Source: Lichtheimia corymbifera B2541 (Eukaryota > Mucoromycota > Mucoromycetes > Mucorales > Lichtheimiaceae). From it: a stretch of DNA of 64,000 nucleotides. A program made the position numbers and the translations under genes. Positions within the stretch are counted from its first letter, which is position 1. Each line of letters opens with the position of its first letter. Below the pieces are notes generated by a model that saw nothing but the letters and a program-made list of their open reading frames with translations, did not search any database and had not been told where the DNA came from. The DNA lies in contig JNEU01000825.1 in assembly GCA_000697475.1 (NCBI GenBank), positions 62,001 to 126,000 of the forward strand, written 5' to 3'. Of the stretch, positions 23,301 through 37,125 are shown piece after piece.

Positions 23301-25819
23301 CAAGTTGAGCGCTGCTATTTCAGAAGCGAGACAGCAATTGGAAGCGAGAAAAGCTAATGCCAAGGAGCGTGCCGATTTGGCAGCTTTTGTGGAGGCAGCC
23401 ATCAAGCTCAAAGAAGATGCCGAAAAGGAGCAGCAACGTGTACGAGAACGTACCGAGGGTGTGGCTGCAATCTGTCAGGAAATTGGACAAAGGCAACAAG
23501 ATACGCAGAGTGCATTGGAGCAGGAGTATCGTAAGCGAGTATCTAGCACTGCTGTCACTGAGGCCGATGTTTTTGATAAGCTTGTGGAAAAGTGTGATGA
23601 ACTTGCTACCAAGCCTGTCATGGATGGCATTGCCCTCTCTAATGCAAGACAAGCTGTGGATTCACTCAAGGAAGCGATTGACGAAGAAAAAAAGATCAAC
23701 GATATGGTGCGACGTGCATTGGGTCATTCCAAAACAGCTGACAACATTACTTCCTGGATCAGCAATTGCCGAAATGCTATTGAAACAGCTGCGGGTGATA
23801 TGGAGTTATCGGATGACAAGTATATTGACGAGGACGTGCAAGATATCCAAACCAAGATGGATAATTTCTCGAGCGTTGTTGATTCATTTGTTGAGATGAC
23901 ATCAAGGATCATGAATGATGCTGTTACCCAAGGTGGTAGTGCTGTGGTCAACGAGGTGGTACAAGTCCGTGCACAACGCGTTGATGTTGATTGGAAAGCG
24001 CTCCAAAAGGAATTTGCCGATCTGCAAGCCGCTATGACACGTACATCCAAAGGGATTGCTATTGTACGACAAATGAAACGTGTCCTACAGCTGTGCGGTG
24101 ATGCACGTGAGCGTGTGGGTCGACTCGAAAGCAACTCTACACGGTTGACAATCACGGGTCATGCACTTTCGGATATGCTACGTGAACAAGATGTATTAGC
24201 TGCTCAGCAAGAATTGGACACCATTGAGGAAAAGGTCAATAGTCAAGTGGCTCAAGAACTCACAAAGTTGGACGAGATGCTTGATGATCTTGAGAATGCA
24301 GATGATACCTTTGCACAGCAACGTAATGAGATGAGCTCGGCAGTATCCAACCTGACAACAGCGATGGCAGAAAAGAAACAACAGCTTGGACGTGCATTGG
24401 ATGTGGGACGATGCCTTGTGATCACGGATGATATTGAAGTGTTGGTGAGTGCGCTTGAAGATGCAGCTACAAAGGCTTCGAATGGCAACAAGGAGAATAG
24501 CAAGGCGGATTTGCAGGCACGTGTGATTGAGTTGGATGCAAGATACAAATACTATGAACGCAAGATCGTGCAGAGTTTGGATGCCGCACAGTTAGCAGCT
24601 GACGACATTACCTATGAAGACGACCGTGAACTTGTCTTGCGACATGTGCGTGAATTAAGGGAGCGTTGGGAAGTCATTGATCGACAAGTGCAATCACAAA
24701 AGGCAGAGCTCAACAAGTCGCTTGCTGCATCGAGACCTCTTATCAACCGGACACGCAAATCATCTCTACCAACACGCAAAGCATCTCATTTCTTGCGTGA
24801 CCGAGACCGATCTCCTTCACGGTTACCAACATCCACATCTTCTTCACTGCATCAACAAAACAACAACAACAACAATACATCATTGCTTTTGGCAGCTTCG
24901 AGTCGTTTGGCTAAATCCACATCAAGCTCACATGTTCCAGCACCATCACCAAGACCAAGTGGTATGAGTCGTAGTAAGCTGGTTCCTCCTTCTCAACGAC
25001 GCACAGCATCCAGGTCAGCAACGAATGCTAAACCACCAGCACCATCATCATCATCAGCACGGCCATCGATTCATGTGACACCTGCAAACAAGTATGTGGC
25101 TGATCCGCACAACGATCTGGATATGGAAATCGGGCGCATCGTGAACGAGACCCCATACAAGATTAAGGTGAAAATGGTTCCTGGTGAAGTGGGTCGTTAC
25201 TGGTTTGGTGATGCCAATCCCAAATTGGCTTATTGTCGTGTTCTCAAAAGCAAGATGGTCATGGTGCGTGTCGGTGGTGGATGGATGGAATTGACCGAGT
25301 TTTTGCGGCAGGGAAGTTGTCGTCGTCGTTGTCGTTTGTTTATGACAACAGACTGACATGTGGTTTTTTTGTTTGTTATTTTAGCATGCTTTACTCGAGG
25401 GCGACTTTATTCCCAGAGGATCCGCAGCAGCAGCAGCAACTAGCGGCGTTGCTGAGGAACAACAAGAAAATGTACCCAGAATAAGAGAAGGCTTTATTGA
25501 AACACGAAAACAACGACAACGTATTCGAGAACGATCGCCATCATCAAGCTTCAAAGGAGATGCACCACCATTTTCTTCTTCCTCTTCCTCGTCAACCACT
25601 TTGCTCAGTCCACCAGCACCTACCAATAGCAGCGGTGGGTCGCGCTCTACACCACAAAACGCACAAAAAGGCTACATTGATGGAGACCGATATATCACAG
25701 TGGATCGATTCGGCAATCAACTCGAAGTTAAAATGACCAAAGCTACCATGCATCAAAGCTCCAGTTCAAACACCCGACGTAAACCAGCAATACCATTAAC
25801 ACAACGAAATAAACAATAG
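17381..25819 (+). CDS. Giant spectraplakin-like cytoskeletal protein (CH-like, coiled-coil rod, GAS2)
   Basis: About 2,744 residues. I place the start at ATG 17381 (MSSTSNKGD), spliced over 17409-17477 to 17478, rather than at the in-frame ATG 17465, because GATG|gtgagc...aatag|AATC keeps frame. Exons: 17381-17408, 17478-22358, 22421-25311 and 25385-25819. Residues about 20-105 look like one calponin-homology domain (FSCVLACLAHRFCPSS..., then IQIFHDELDIPSDI). About 2,300 residues of heptad-like, Trp-containing helices resemble spectrin/plakin repeats. A Ser/Thr/Arg-rich linker leads to a GAS2 domain at about 2525-2600 (ending MVMVRVGGGWMELTEFL), a microtubule-binding fold. The tail reads HALLEGDFIPRGS... 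and KGYIDGDRYITVDRFG. Known spectraplakins bridge actin and microtubules, and that role is inferred here. The last intron seems to start GG rather than GT (see findings). Confidence 0.88.
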
Positions 25820-26384
25820 ACAAAAAGCTTGTTTCCTTTTTTAATCAACCCAACAACCCTTATTACTACTCGCACACATGGTCCGCCATTATCGCAGCAG
25901 TAAAAGAGGAGTAGACAGGAAAGCGTGTTTACAATAGTATGAGAGAGTGAGCGGGCGCATCTTGGCGGGCAAACATTGGAAGGTTAAAAAAAGAGGAGCA
26001 AGGGGAGATGAGGAGGAGGAGATGTGATGATGTTGTTGCGTGTGAGAGAGAGAGAGCGAAAGAGCAAGTGCATATGTTGATACGAAACAGTGTGCACGTA
26101 CTTGAGGTTCCGCCATCCATTTGCTATATACAAGAAGGATCACCCCCAACTTGTTTGTGTTCTTTTTTCCTCTTCTTTTTGCTCTTTGTTCCTTTTTCTC
26201 TGTCTCTCTCTTTTTCTCTTTTCTTTTTACTCTCAAGGCAAATCTTAGTGCTCCTACAAAAAGACCCCTTTTTTGTATACAAGTCTCACAACATTACAAA
26301 CGATTTACTCAGCAACAAAAAAAGCACATACACACTCACACACAAAAAGAGAGAGAGAAACTCGTTCCATCTTGTTTGATTACC
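25820..26384. promoter_or_regulatory. Promoter/leader region of the NDT80-like gene
   Basis: 565 bp with a long C/T-rich tract on + (about 26158-26232, TTTTCCTCTTCTTTTTGCTC type) and a (GA)n stretch near 26045-26060, then CACACTCACACACAAAAAGAGAGAG directly before the ATG. Pyrimidine tracts followed by an A-rich leader are common at fungal transcription starts. No TATA box stands out. No gene seen. Confidence 0.45.
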
Positions 26385-28328
26385 ATGCCACCGAATACTG
26401 TGTCAAGTGTCAAAGCGGAGAACACAAGCATCTATGATTCAAGCAGCTGCGAAAGGTCGTACATGAGGTACGTTTGTAACGTTGTTGCCTGTTTCAGGAT
26501 TGGCCACTGACGCCCAGACCCGAAATCACGCACATAATAGTCAACAAACACCGCCCTCGCCAACCCCCCGTACTGCTACTGCTGGTATTGATGCTGAACA
26601 TCGTAACGCATATACAACACCTCCAAGTGACTCGCCACCAAGTGCATCGTCTCCGGCACTATCCTATGCAAAATATGCTGCATCATCATCATCTTCATCC
26701 ACTTCTCACCACAATCCTCCACCTTATGCTACTGCTGGTAATAGCAACTATCACCATCATCATCGCCATGCCAGCAACAATACAAGAACATCCTCGTCAG
26801 AATATTCACTTGTGGACTCAGCAACAACAACACCAGCAACCAACATGATGACTGAACCAGCAGCATTATCCTTCACACGCACCATGTACAATAACAACAT
26901 TTTATCGCTTGATAAGTCTTCCATGTATGCAAGAGCTGTTGGGGGAGAGGGGGGAAAAGGGGGAGAAAACCAGATGATTCGTCGCATGTTGTTGCTTACA
27001 TATTTCTTTGTTGACATGCAGACTCCAAGTGGATTTGCGTGCACGTATTGATCGTGGTTTCTTTTTGGCTGACAATGACTGGACTTGCTATCGTCGCAAC
27101 TACTTTCAGCTAAGCACTGCATTCACACTTCAAGGGATTGGTGTCATTTATGATGGTCAATCATTACCATGTTGGGTGAAGAAGCAGCAACAACAAGAAA
27201 AGAAAAAGAATAACGAGGAGGAGGAGGAGCAGCAGCTACACGCAGTAGAGCGTTTCATGGTGGGAATTAGTTCACATGTGGCCAACAGTGACAAGGCAGT
27301 GGAATTGGTTGAATATTCACCCAAGCGTGACAAGGGCCCAACGAATACACCCCAACCTCGTCCATTGACACCAGGTGGTAATTTGACCCTTAGCTCGGTC
27401 AATGGCACTCCAGCGATCGCCACCTTTGAACGTATCCAATTCAAATCAGCTACAGCCAACAATGGCAAGCGTCGTGCTGCACAACAGTACTATGTAGTCG
27501 CTGTCAATCTGTATGCTCAACTCAACACAGGTGAATTGATTTCTGTTGCATCGATTGATTCAACTCCGGTCGTAGTGAGAGGAAGAAGCCCTGGTCATTA
27601 TGCAGATGGTGCTGCTGCTGCTGCTGCTGCTACAGCTGTTACAACTACAGCTACAACAGGCACACCTACTACAGTACAAGCCATAGTGACTACAGCAGCA
27701 ACACCAACACCAACAGCATCACAAGTTCCCATTCCCGCTGCTGGTAATAACCATTCGATCGATCATCATCAGCATCATCATCCACCTCCACCACCACCAC
27801 CACATCCACAACAACAAGCATGTCTGCCACATTATGATTATATGGGTGTGCCATATGCAGCTACACCCCAACCTCATCCACTTCCACCTCCATCCTATAT
27901 GGCTTTTGGTGTGCATGAGCGATACCATTCGTCTCCCGATTTGCCAGTTGAATCAGCATGGCATCGGGCACCTACAGGTGGTTATCCACCACCTCATCCT
28001 TCTTATTGTTATGATGCTACTGCACAACAACAACAACAACAACAATCACCTCATCCACGACAACAACATCATCCAAGGTAAGTGCTTTGTAAGGATAATA
28101 ATAAGCGTCAAGCTAAAACTTGAAATGGATCATAGTCTACCTCCCCCACATCAACAACAAGCGTATTATCATGACATGTGGCGTCATATGGCTCAACAAC
28201 AAAATATGGCCGCTACTACACCCACAACCACCACTGCTGATGTCAAAAAGAATGAAATGATCATGAAACGTTCACTTGATGACAGCGACATTGATACGTC
28301 ACGCAACACACGTCTTCGCTCATCTTAA
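26385..28328 (+). CDS. NDT80/PhoG-like (p53-fold) transcription factor
   Basis: Probable nuclear transcription factor of the NDT80/PhoG family (yeast Ndt80, Neurospora VIB-1), which controls meiosis, starvation responses or secreted hydrolases in other fungi. Domain evidence: RIDRGFFLADNDWTCYRRNY at the start of the DNA-binding domain (about 27050), then QYYVVAVNLYA and DSTPVVVRGRSPGHY, the conserved strand ending VVRGRSP (about 27490-27600). Low-complexity Ser, Ala, Pro, His and Gln tracts surround it, and the C-terminus carries KRSLDDSDIDTSRN. Four exons: ATG 26385; intron 1 most likely about 26469-26540 (GTACGT...AATAG), though its acceptor is uncertain; intron 2 about 26918-27020 joining LSLDK to LQVDLRARI; intron 3 about 28079-28135 joining HHPRS to LPPPH. 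All joins keep frame; stop at 28326-28328. Confidence 0.88.
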
Positions 28329-28642
28329 ACAACAATATCCAGTAACACCACTCATTCCCCTCAAAAAAATTGTAGTATCTTTTTATATTGTATGTATTAT
28401 CCTCCCTCTATCGTGTCAAAATAACATTTGTGTAAAGAGTCGTTTTTTCTTCCTCATTTGTGTAACAAGTGGGATATTATAATAGATGAGAAGAGTAATA
28501 GGATCATTAATGGAATGTTGGCTCTTTTTTTTGAAGAACGGTGTTGTCTGTGGCAAGTCGACAAAAGCAGTTGAATTAAAAGTGCGTGTGGTCGGGCTAA
28601 TGCAGCCAGGCTCCTTTTCTTCTCCACAGCAGTTTTCCCAGC

Positions 28643-29281
28643 ATGGATTCCACAGTGTATAACTCACTCAAGCGTCTTCGCATCGACGACACGGAAGAAG
28701 ACAGACAAAGTAAACGTCCCTCAATGGAGTAAGTAATGGAGTCAACATGGGGTAGGCAAGGCAACGAATGGCTCATTGCGCGTTTATTATATACCCCTAG
28801 ATCGTGGTCGTCATCGCATCGTCCTACTGCTGGTGGCGGTCCTTTTATGAACACGCTTCGGGCGGCACATAATAATGGCGCAGCACGCAACTCACATGAC
28901 CACGGTGTATTTGATAATGTAAGCTCTGCTGCTGACACGAGTGGTGTAGTGCATCAACGCTATCATCAACGTCAACAGGTATTCGGCTCATTCATGGTGT
29001 CCACCAAGACCAACACCCAATACAACGCCATGAACCAAGTGTTGCACGGCATCCACAATAATCGATACAGCAATACACAACGTCAGGAAGCATGGTGGGT
29101 GATGGAGGAGGAGGAGGAGGATGGTATTAACGACGAGGAGATCGTAATGGAAAATGATAGCAGTGAAGGTACTGATGATAGTCAGCCCATGGAAGACGTA
29201 TCGTTTTACTTGGCAGCCAACACAATTTTACGAGAAGCATTCTTACAACGTCATCGACATCCTGATGATCTTTCTTCGTGA
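28643..29281 (+). CDS. Hypothetical acidic protein (~190 aa)
   Basis: Two exons: 28643-28728 (MDSTVYNSLKRLRIDDTEED..., with a KRLR/KRP basic patch) and 28801-29281, joined by a 72-bp intron (GTAAGT...CCCTAG) that keeps frame (RPSMESWSSSHRP). The middle is Asn/His/Gln-rich; the C-terminal third has a Glu run (MEEEEEDGINDEE) and ends SFYLAANTILREAFLQRHRH, a likely amphipathic helix. The short N-terminal basic motif plus acidic tail suggests a nuclear protein, but I do not recognise a family. A good donor/acceptor pair and continuous frame support the gene. Confidence 0.6.
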
Positions 29282-29954
29282 GCGCTCTCCTTTCTTTCTC
29301 ACCGACTTTTGTACAAATACCTGCTCGTCGTCTTGTCCCATATCCCAGTAAATAGTTTTATCACATGGCTACATATGCCCTTTGCTTATATATCCCACCA
29401 TCACACTCTTTCTCTATAAAAATTGTGAATACATACAATAAAACGTATACAGCGTATGTCTTGTTTTCACATGTGTCTTGTGCTCCACCACTAAAAACAC
29501 AGCGACCGGAAATCGTCGTTGATTGAATTTACCTATTTGACTTTTTCCATTGTTGCAGAGTGAAGAATGTAAGATGGATGAAGATGATGTTGGGCAACTG
29601 AGGTGTGTGTGAAGGAAAAGAAATGACACGTAAACGACCCAATGTAAGGAATATTAGCATGACTAACGATGAACATGGATAGTTACTCCTTGTAAATCAG
29701 CTCATCTAAGCGCAAATAACATTATTATGCTCTGTCTTTGTGCTGCCATCAATCATGTCAGCGGCTATGTGCCATTTTTGTATGTGCAACATTTATCACT
29801 GGGGAGACACACTGGCTGACTAGATCCGTGTGTATTATATGCTGCCCATGTTCGCCCCGCCCTCTTTTTACTAAAAGTCTATTTTCGCTCTTTCTCTTCC
29901 TTCTCTTCTTTTTCCATTCCTTTTCTTTACTTTCCCACTTGACATTAACACGTC
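29282..29954. other. Intergenic region upstream of ALDH3
   Basis: 673 bp. The final 90 bp is a strong pyrimidine tract (TCTTTCTCTTCCTTCTCTTC, about 29890-29940) just before the ALDH ATG, a typical fungal core promoter. No further element or gene recognised. Confidence 0.45.
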
Positions 29955-32165
<2,211 letters not shown>

Positions 32166-33131
32166 ACAATCAACATGTGCAGCACCTTCTTTGTTCACAT
32201 CATACCATAGCCGCCAAACTACAATCTCTCCCCCACCACCATCCCCCCACCCACCCGCTATATTTCTCCATCATTCTTTAAAATCATCTTGGCGATACAA
32301 TGTTTTATGCAAATTGAACACGTTATAATCTACTATAATCTCCTTGGTGTTGTGTGGTATGGGGTTGCTTTATGAGGGTGTCTAATGTGTGTCATGGCTT
32401 TTCACTGTGGCCATTTACTTGAGAACCGGGATGCCTTACATCCTTACTTAGATCTCACGCGTCATATGTACCTCGACGGCGCTCAATTGGGCTCACATAC
32501 TCCCTAGTCGAAATCAAGGATTGCGGGGTTAGCTATGTAGAAGTAAATTCATTCATTCAGGCACGTTTAAAGCAGTACATACTTTCCGCCTGCATGTATC
32601 ACACAAAGATGGCCTTTCAGTATTCTACATACGCATAAAAGACATCTGCTATCGCTATCTAACAAGCGTCTAAGAGCAGCATACATCTCATATCTAGGCT
32701 GATCCCAGCCAGATTGTGAATGACGACAGCTATTTACCGATCGACATCATGAACCTTTAGAAACCTATGTACACCTGTCAAATGCATAGTAGCTTGTGGA
32801 ACCCAGTCCTCTGCTCTGTACACACTATCCTTCTAGCCAGGTGCAGCCCGGGAACGCTACATCCGCGGTACTAACGCTTGATCAATATCATATGTCAAAT
32901 AGGTTAAGCGAATTGTTTATTCGATAAGTCATCAGGAATTTGGTAGCTTTCATCATTGGATGTCAAAGGAGTGTTACAATTATGCGGGGTAAAGGGTAAA
33001 AGATGCTTATGGAAATCACGTTTGTCAGCGTTAACATGTGAAATTGTTACACCACAACCAGCGATCGTTTGAATATATATGCAGAGACTTGTCTTCCCCT
33101 TCCATACACGACAATTCAAAAAGAAGAAGCC
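32166..33131. other. Intergenic region
   Basis: 966 bp between two co-oriented genes. No coding-like ORF, no confident tRNA and no repeat; the stretch around 32440-32530 has tRNA-like short words but no consistent cloverleaf by eye. Confidence 0.45.
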
Positions 33132-34110
33132 ATGCCTGAAGTTACATTTCCCGTTGCCTTGCCTTCCACCTCCAACCATTGGATGACACTCCATCGCGAG
33201 GGCCCATTGTTCCTTTTGCATTTGCACAACAAAGACAATCGCTTCACCACCGACTTTTGCAAGTCGATCATGACAGCTTTGCAAATCGTGGAGGACATTT
33301 CACTTGCTACTGACGAACCCGAGGATATGGCACTTGTCACCTATGCTGAAGGCAAGATTTACAGCAACGGCCTTGATTTGATGCATGCTGTTGGATACCC
33401 ACCTTTCATGGAGAACTTCCTCTTGATGTTGCGACGTATGCTCACTTTTTGTATTCCCACGGTTGCCGCATTGAATGGGTACGTTGATATAATCATATGA
33501 AAAAAAGTGTAGCAAACTGATGGTATCTTGTTATATAGTCATGCATTTGCTGGCGGATGCATGTTGGCCCTTGCTCACGGTATATACACACCTCCAGCCA
33601 ATGAATTTCGACTCATTACCTAATACGAATTTTGTGTTGCTAGACTACCGTGTTATGCGCAGTGACCGTGGCTACATGTGCATGGTAAGTGTCAAACAAT
33701 GAAATGGATATCAAGCCATCTAATATCAGTACAGAATGAGGTCGATTTGCCATCTCCTCTTGCACCTGGTATGGCAGGATTGTTGCGTTACAAGATGACA
33801 CCCAAGACTTTCCGCGACATGGTCCTTCAAGGTCACCGTTTCACTGCCAAGGAAGCATTGGAGAATGATCTCGTCGATGAAATTGCCCCAGAAAAGGAGG
33901 TCCTCGACAAGGCCAAGGCACTTGCCTTAAAGTGGGCTCCCAAGGCCAAGTCAGGCATTGTGTACAGACAACTCAAGGAAGAGGTAATATATCCCGTGTT
34001 GATTATGCGCGTGCATGGATCAAGAGCTGACGTGAACATGTTCATAGATGTATACCGATGTTGTTCGTTTGTTGAGCGTTCCCTACAATCGTCTTGCCCC
34101 CAAGATGTAG
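33132..34110 (+). CDS. Crotonase-fold enoyl-CoA isomerase/hydratase (ECI-like)
   Basis: About 260-aa enoyl-CoA hydratase/isomerase superfamily member. Oxyanion-hole elements are visible: KIYSNGLDLMHAV (the FSxGxDL block, about 33350) and TVAALNGHAFAGGCMLALAH, split by the intron at about 33480-33540. Next is DYRVMRSDRGYMCMNEVDLP, where the Glu sits at the position used as the catalytic base in delta3,delta2-enoyl-CoA isomerases, and then FTAKEALENDLVDEIAP. Resemblance is closest to peroxisomal delta3,delta2-enoyl-CoA isomerases acting in beta-oxidation of unsaturated fatty acids. The last short exon gives MYTDVVRLLSVPYNRLAPKM followed by TAG at 34108-34110; this is not a canonical SKL-type PTS1, so peroxisomal location is not shown. 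It lies directly downstream of the fatty aldehyde dehydrogenase on the same strand. Confidence 0.9.
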
Positions 34111-34978
34111 ATCGTCCTTGATTGTCTTTTAATACATCACAACAGCTTATGTCGATCATGTATCATTATATATATTGTGTATTCGGGAGCAATGATTGGG
34201 TGGGACAAGTGCAAAAAGAGGATGGCAACATGAATGAAAATATCCCGTTTAAAGATTTTCGGAGTAACTGGTTTTGGACGAATGAGGATTAGGCAGCACG
34301 TTGTCAAGCGATCTGATTCATGTTGTATCCTGTTAGATCTTTATCCGACATTCGGATCAAAGTGACATTACCAATGTACCGAACAAAGCGTGTAACATTC
34401 TTCAAACAGCTCATTGATGAATCGGATGAGGGGTTCCGTTCGTGTGAAGAATAAAAGATGGATCGAAAAAGTCGATTACCAAATGGATCTTGAGGAATTC
34501 ATCCGCATTCTTGTCAGCAGCTTCGCACAGTAGAACAGGAAATGGGCTTGTTCTCACTGAATCAGGCATATTACACAAACGTGTGGGGAACAGTAGGATT
34601 TGTGCAACTATCACACACTCAAATCACGGATGTCTTTTTCTCTGGTATCCGATATCCTTATTGAAAAAGGCTGGTGGCAATGGGTGATTTATAATATCAA
34701 GCGCTGTTGGTCGACAAAATACACCAATCGTTGTGTTTCCGCCGTGATAACGTGAAGAGTGTATACATGCATGCATCCAATCGAGCTGAGTTTTTCCCAA
34801 ACTAAGCTTTTGTACAATGGGAACTCCTACCAGCTCCTTGATCTACATCAGCATCCCACAGATTACCCGCGTTTGCTTTTTTTTTCTTTCCTCTTTCCTC
34901 TTTCAATCGCATCTTTCCGGATCCCTTTTCTATTTAATCCTCCTATCATTTCACCTATCTCCACTCATAACCATAACC
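34111..34978. other. Intergenic region upstream of the first MFS permease
   Basis: 868 bp. The last 120 bp are pyrimidine-rich (TTTTTTTTTCTTTCCTCTTTCC, about 34879-34900) before the ATG. Small ORFs on both strands at 34400-34690 show no domain or splice context. Confidence 0.45.
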
Positions 34979-37125
34979 ATGGCGACCAAAGAAAAGGAGC
35001 AGGTGGAGATAACAACGACTTCAAGTGTTGATGCGGAAAAGGGTGACAACAAGGCCAATGGCTTAGTACAATATGAGGAATATGAACCATTGACACCGCA
35101 AGAGATGCGACGTTTACGCTGGCGATTGGACCTTCGCATCATTCCGTTTTGTGGATTATTATACCTATGCTCATTCTTGGATCGCTCTAATATCGGTATG
35201 TTAGAAAAAGGAGAAGCACCATGAAGCCGATCATGCATGCTGACAAACGACCATGTATCTTTTGCAGGAAATGCCAAGATTGCTGGTATCACTGAAGACC
35301 TGAACATTACCGAATCCGAATACAACGTAGCACTATCCATCTTTTTTATCGGTTATGTAAGTACGCTTTATATGCACATTGCTATCCTACTACTACAACA
35401 ACCTTACTCATGCTATACCACAAAGATTATCTTTGAGATCCCCAGTAATCTCATGCTCAAACGGGTGGGACCCAATGCATGGATTCCCTTAGTGATGATC
35501 TCTTTTGGAATTGTGCTCGCATGTATGAGCGCAGTGTCTAACGGAAGCGGTTTGCTGGCAACGCGCTTTTTCTTGGGGATTGCGGAAGCAGGCTTATTTC
35601 CCGTAAGTCCTGATGATGCTTCGTTTTGTGGCCAAGGATTAACGAGAGGTAGGGTGTCATCTTTTATATTACATTATGGTATACTCGCCGAGAACAAGCA
35701 ACACGCATTGCAATCTTTTTCGGATGGGCAACTGTCGCTGGTGTAAGTTGATGCTCTTTTTTACCTATTTTGGAAAAGGTCAACTCACTCAATGTTTGTA
35801 CAACCATGCACAACAGGCTTTTGGTGGTGTACTGGTAAAAAAGCAAATCAACAATGCTGGTGGGATATCAATCATATTCATGTATACGTAGGCTTATGGT
35901 ATTATGAGGATGGATGGTCTACGTGATTTGCGTGGATGGCAATGGATTTTCTTGATTGAGAGCATCCCTACATTGGTCCTTGCATGTGTGACCTATTTTG
36001 TATTGCCAGGATTACCAGAGACATCAAAAAGTAAGTACAGCATTGCATGTGTAAGTGTGTGTGCAAATGCTTATACATATGGATCTGGAATAGTTCTTAC
36101 ACCACGTGAACGGCATGCAATCATCCAACGACTTCAAGATGATGTTGGTGCAAAGTCCGAGTCAACCCACTTTTCATGGAAGCAATTCAGAGCTGGATGC
36201 ACAGATTGGAAGGTGGTAGCACACTCGTTGGTTTATATTTGCGGCTCTATTCCCTTGTATGTATAACATTTAAATGCTTCTACTTGGTGATTGTATTAAC
36301 GACCATGCCTCATATACAGGTACAGCCTCAGTCTTTTCTTGCCAAGTATCATTAAGGGTATGGGATTCCAGGATTTGGAAGCTCAGGCCATGTCAGCTCC
36401 ACCTTATGCTATTGGTAAGTCCAGGTCTTTGACCCTTTATCATGGTATGGCTGTATAGGATATGTGGCTAATCGTGATATGTAGCATGCGTTGCCACTAT
36501 TTTGTGTGCCATGCATGCGGACAAGGTTGGCGAACGAGCATTTCACATTGCTGTACCATCATTTGTTGGGATGATTGGATATATCCTGTTGATAGCACTG
36601 AAGGATAAGGGAGCTGTAGCTCTCTATATATCGGCATGTATTACAACTACCGGTGTATTTGGTCATGCATCCACGATGCTTTCTTGGTTCACGAACAATT
36701 TTGGTGGGCACACAAAGCGTGCTGTTGCATCGGCCATTATTATCTCAATTGGCAATGTTGGTAAGATCTCAAACGAAAATAGGGTGGTTGGAACATGAAC
36801 ATTGACTTTTGATGGGCATATCAGGTGGAGCCTTAGGTGGCCAAGTGTATCGAGCAAATGATGCACCTCAATACATCCGTGCTCACTCTGCATGCGCTGC
36901 GTTAATGTTTTGCCAAATCGTCATTATCGTGGTCTACAAGTACATTTTGGTTCGAATCAACAGAAAGCGCGATAATATGACACCTGAAGAATATCGCAAA
37001 GCATGCGAAGGAGATGAATTAGGTGACTTGGTAAGAGCACAGCTTAAATTGAACATCATCAACATCATGCTAATGTGTGCATCACGCCTTTTTAAAAGCA
37101 TCCTGATTTCCGGTACATTACATAG
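34979..37125 (+). CDS. MFS anion:cation symporter, DAL5/allantoate permease family
   Basis: Twelve-span major facilitator of the ACS/DAL5 type, which takes up allantoate, ureidosuccinate, vitamins or small carboxylates by proton symport at the plasma membrane. A hydrophilic N-terminus (MATKEKEQVEITTTS) is followed by the family hallmark LDLRIIPFCGLLYLCSFLDR and NIGNAKIAG. Next are SEYNVALSIFFIGY, IFEIPSNLMLKRVGP, ARFFLGIAEAGLFP-type text (here TRFFLGIAEAGLFP), GWQWIFLIESIPTLV, and the second half with AMSAPPYAIA and ISACITTTGVFGHASTM. About eleven short introns (splice sites readable); the last exon is tiny, encoding HPDFRYIT before TAG 37123-37125. The substrate cannot be deduced. A paralogue of the same layout is at 61859-63982. 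Confidence 0.93.

Noticed and set aside
25233..25484. Alternative plus-strand frame through the GAS2 end
   Set aside because: It is a +1 shadow of the GAS2 exon and ends in a poly-Gln text derived from the CAGCAGCAG tract that encodes poly-Ala in the coding frame.
25889..26236. 115-codon minus-strand ORF (Lys/Arg/Glu-rich)
   Set aside because: It is produced by the C/T-rich leader tract of the NDT80-like gene read backwards.
32440..32530. tRNA-like words in the ALDH3-ECI intergenic region
   Set aside because: No consistent acceptor stem, and A-box and B-box matches are poor.
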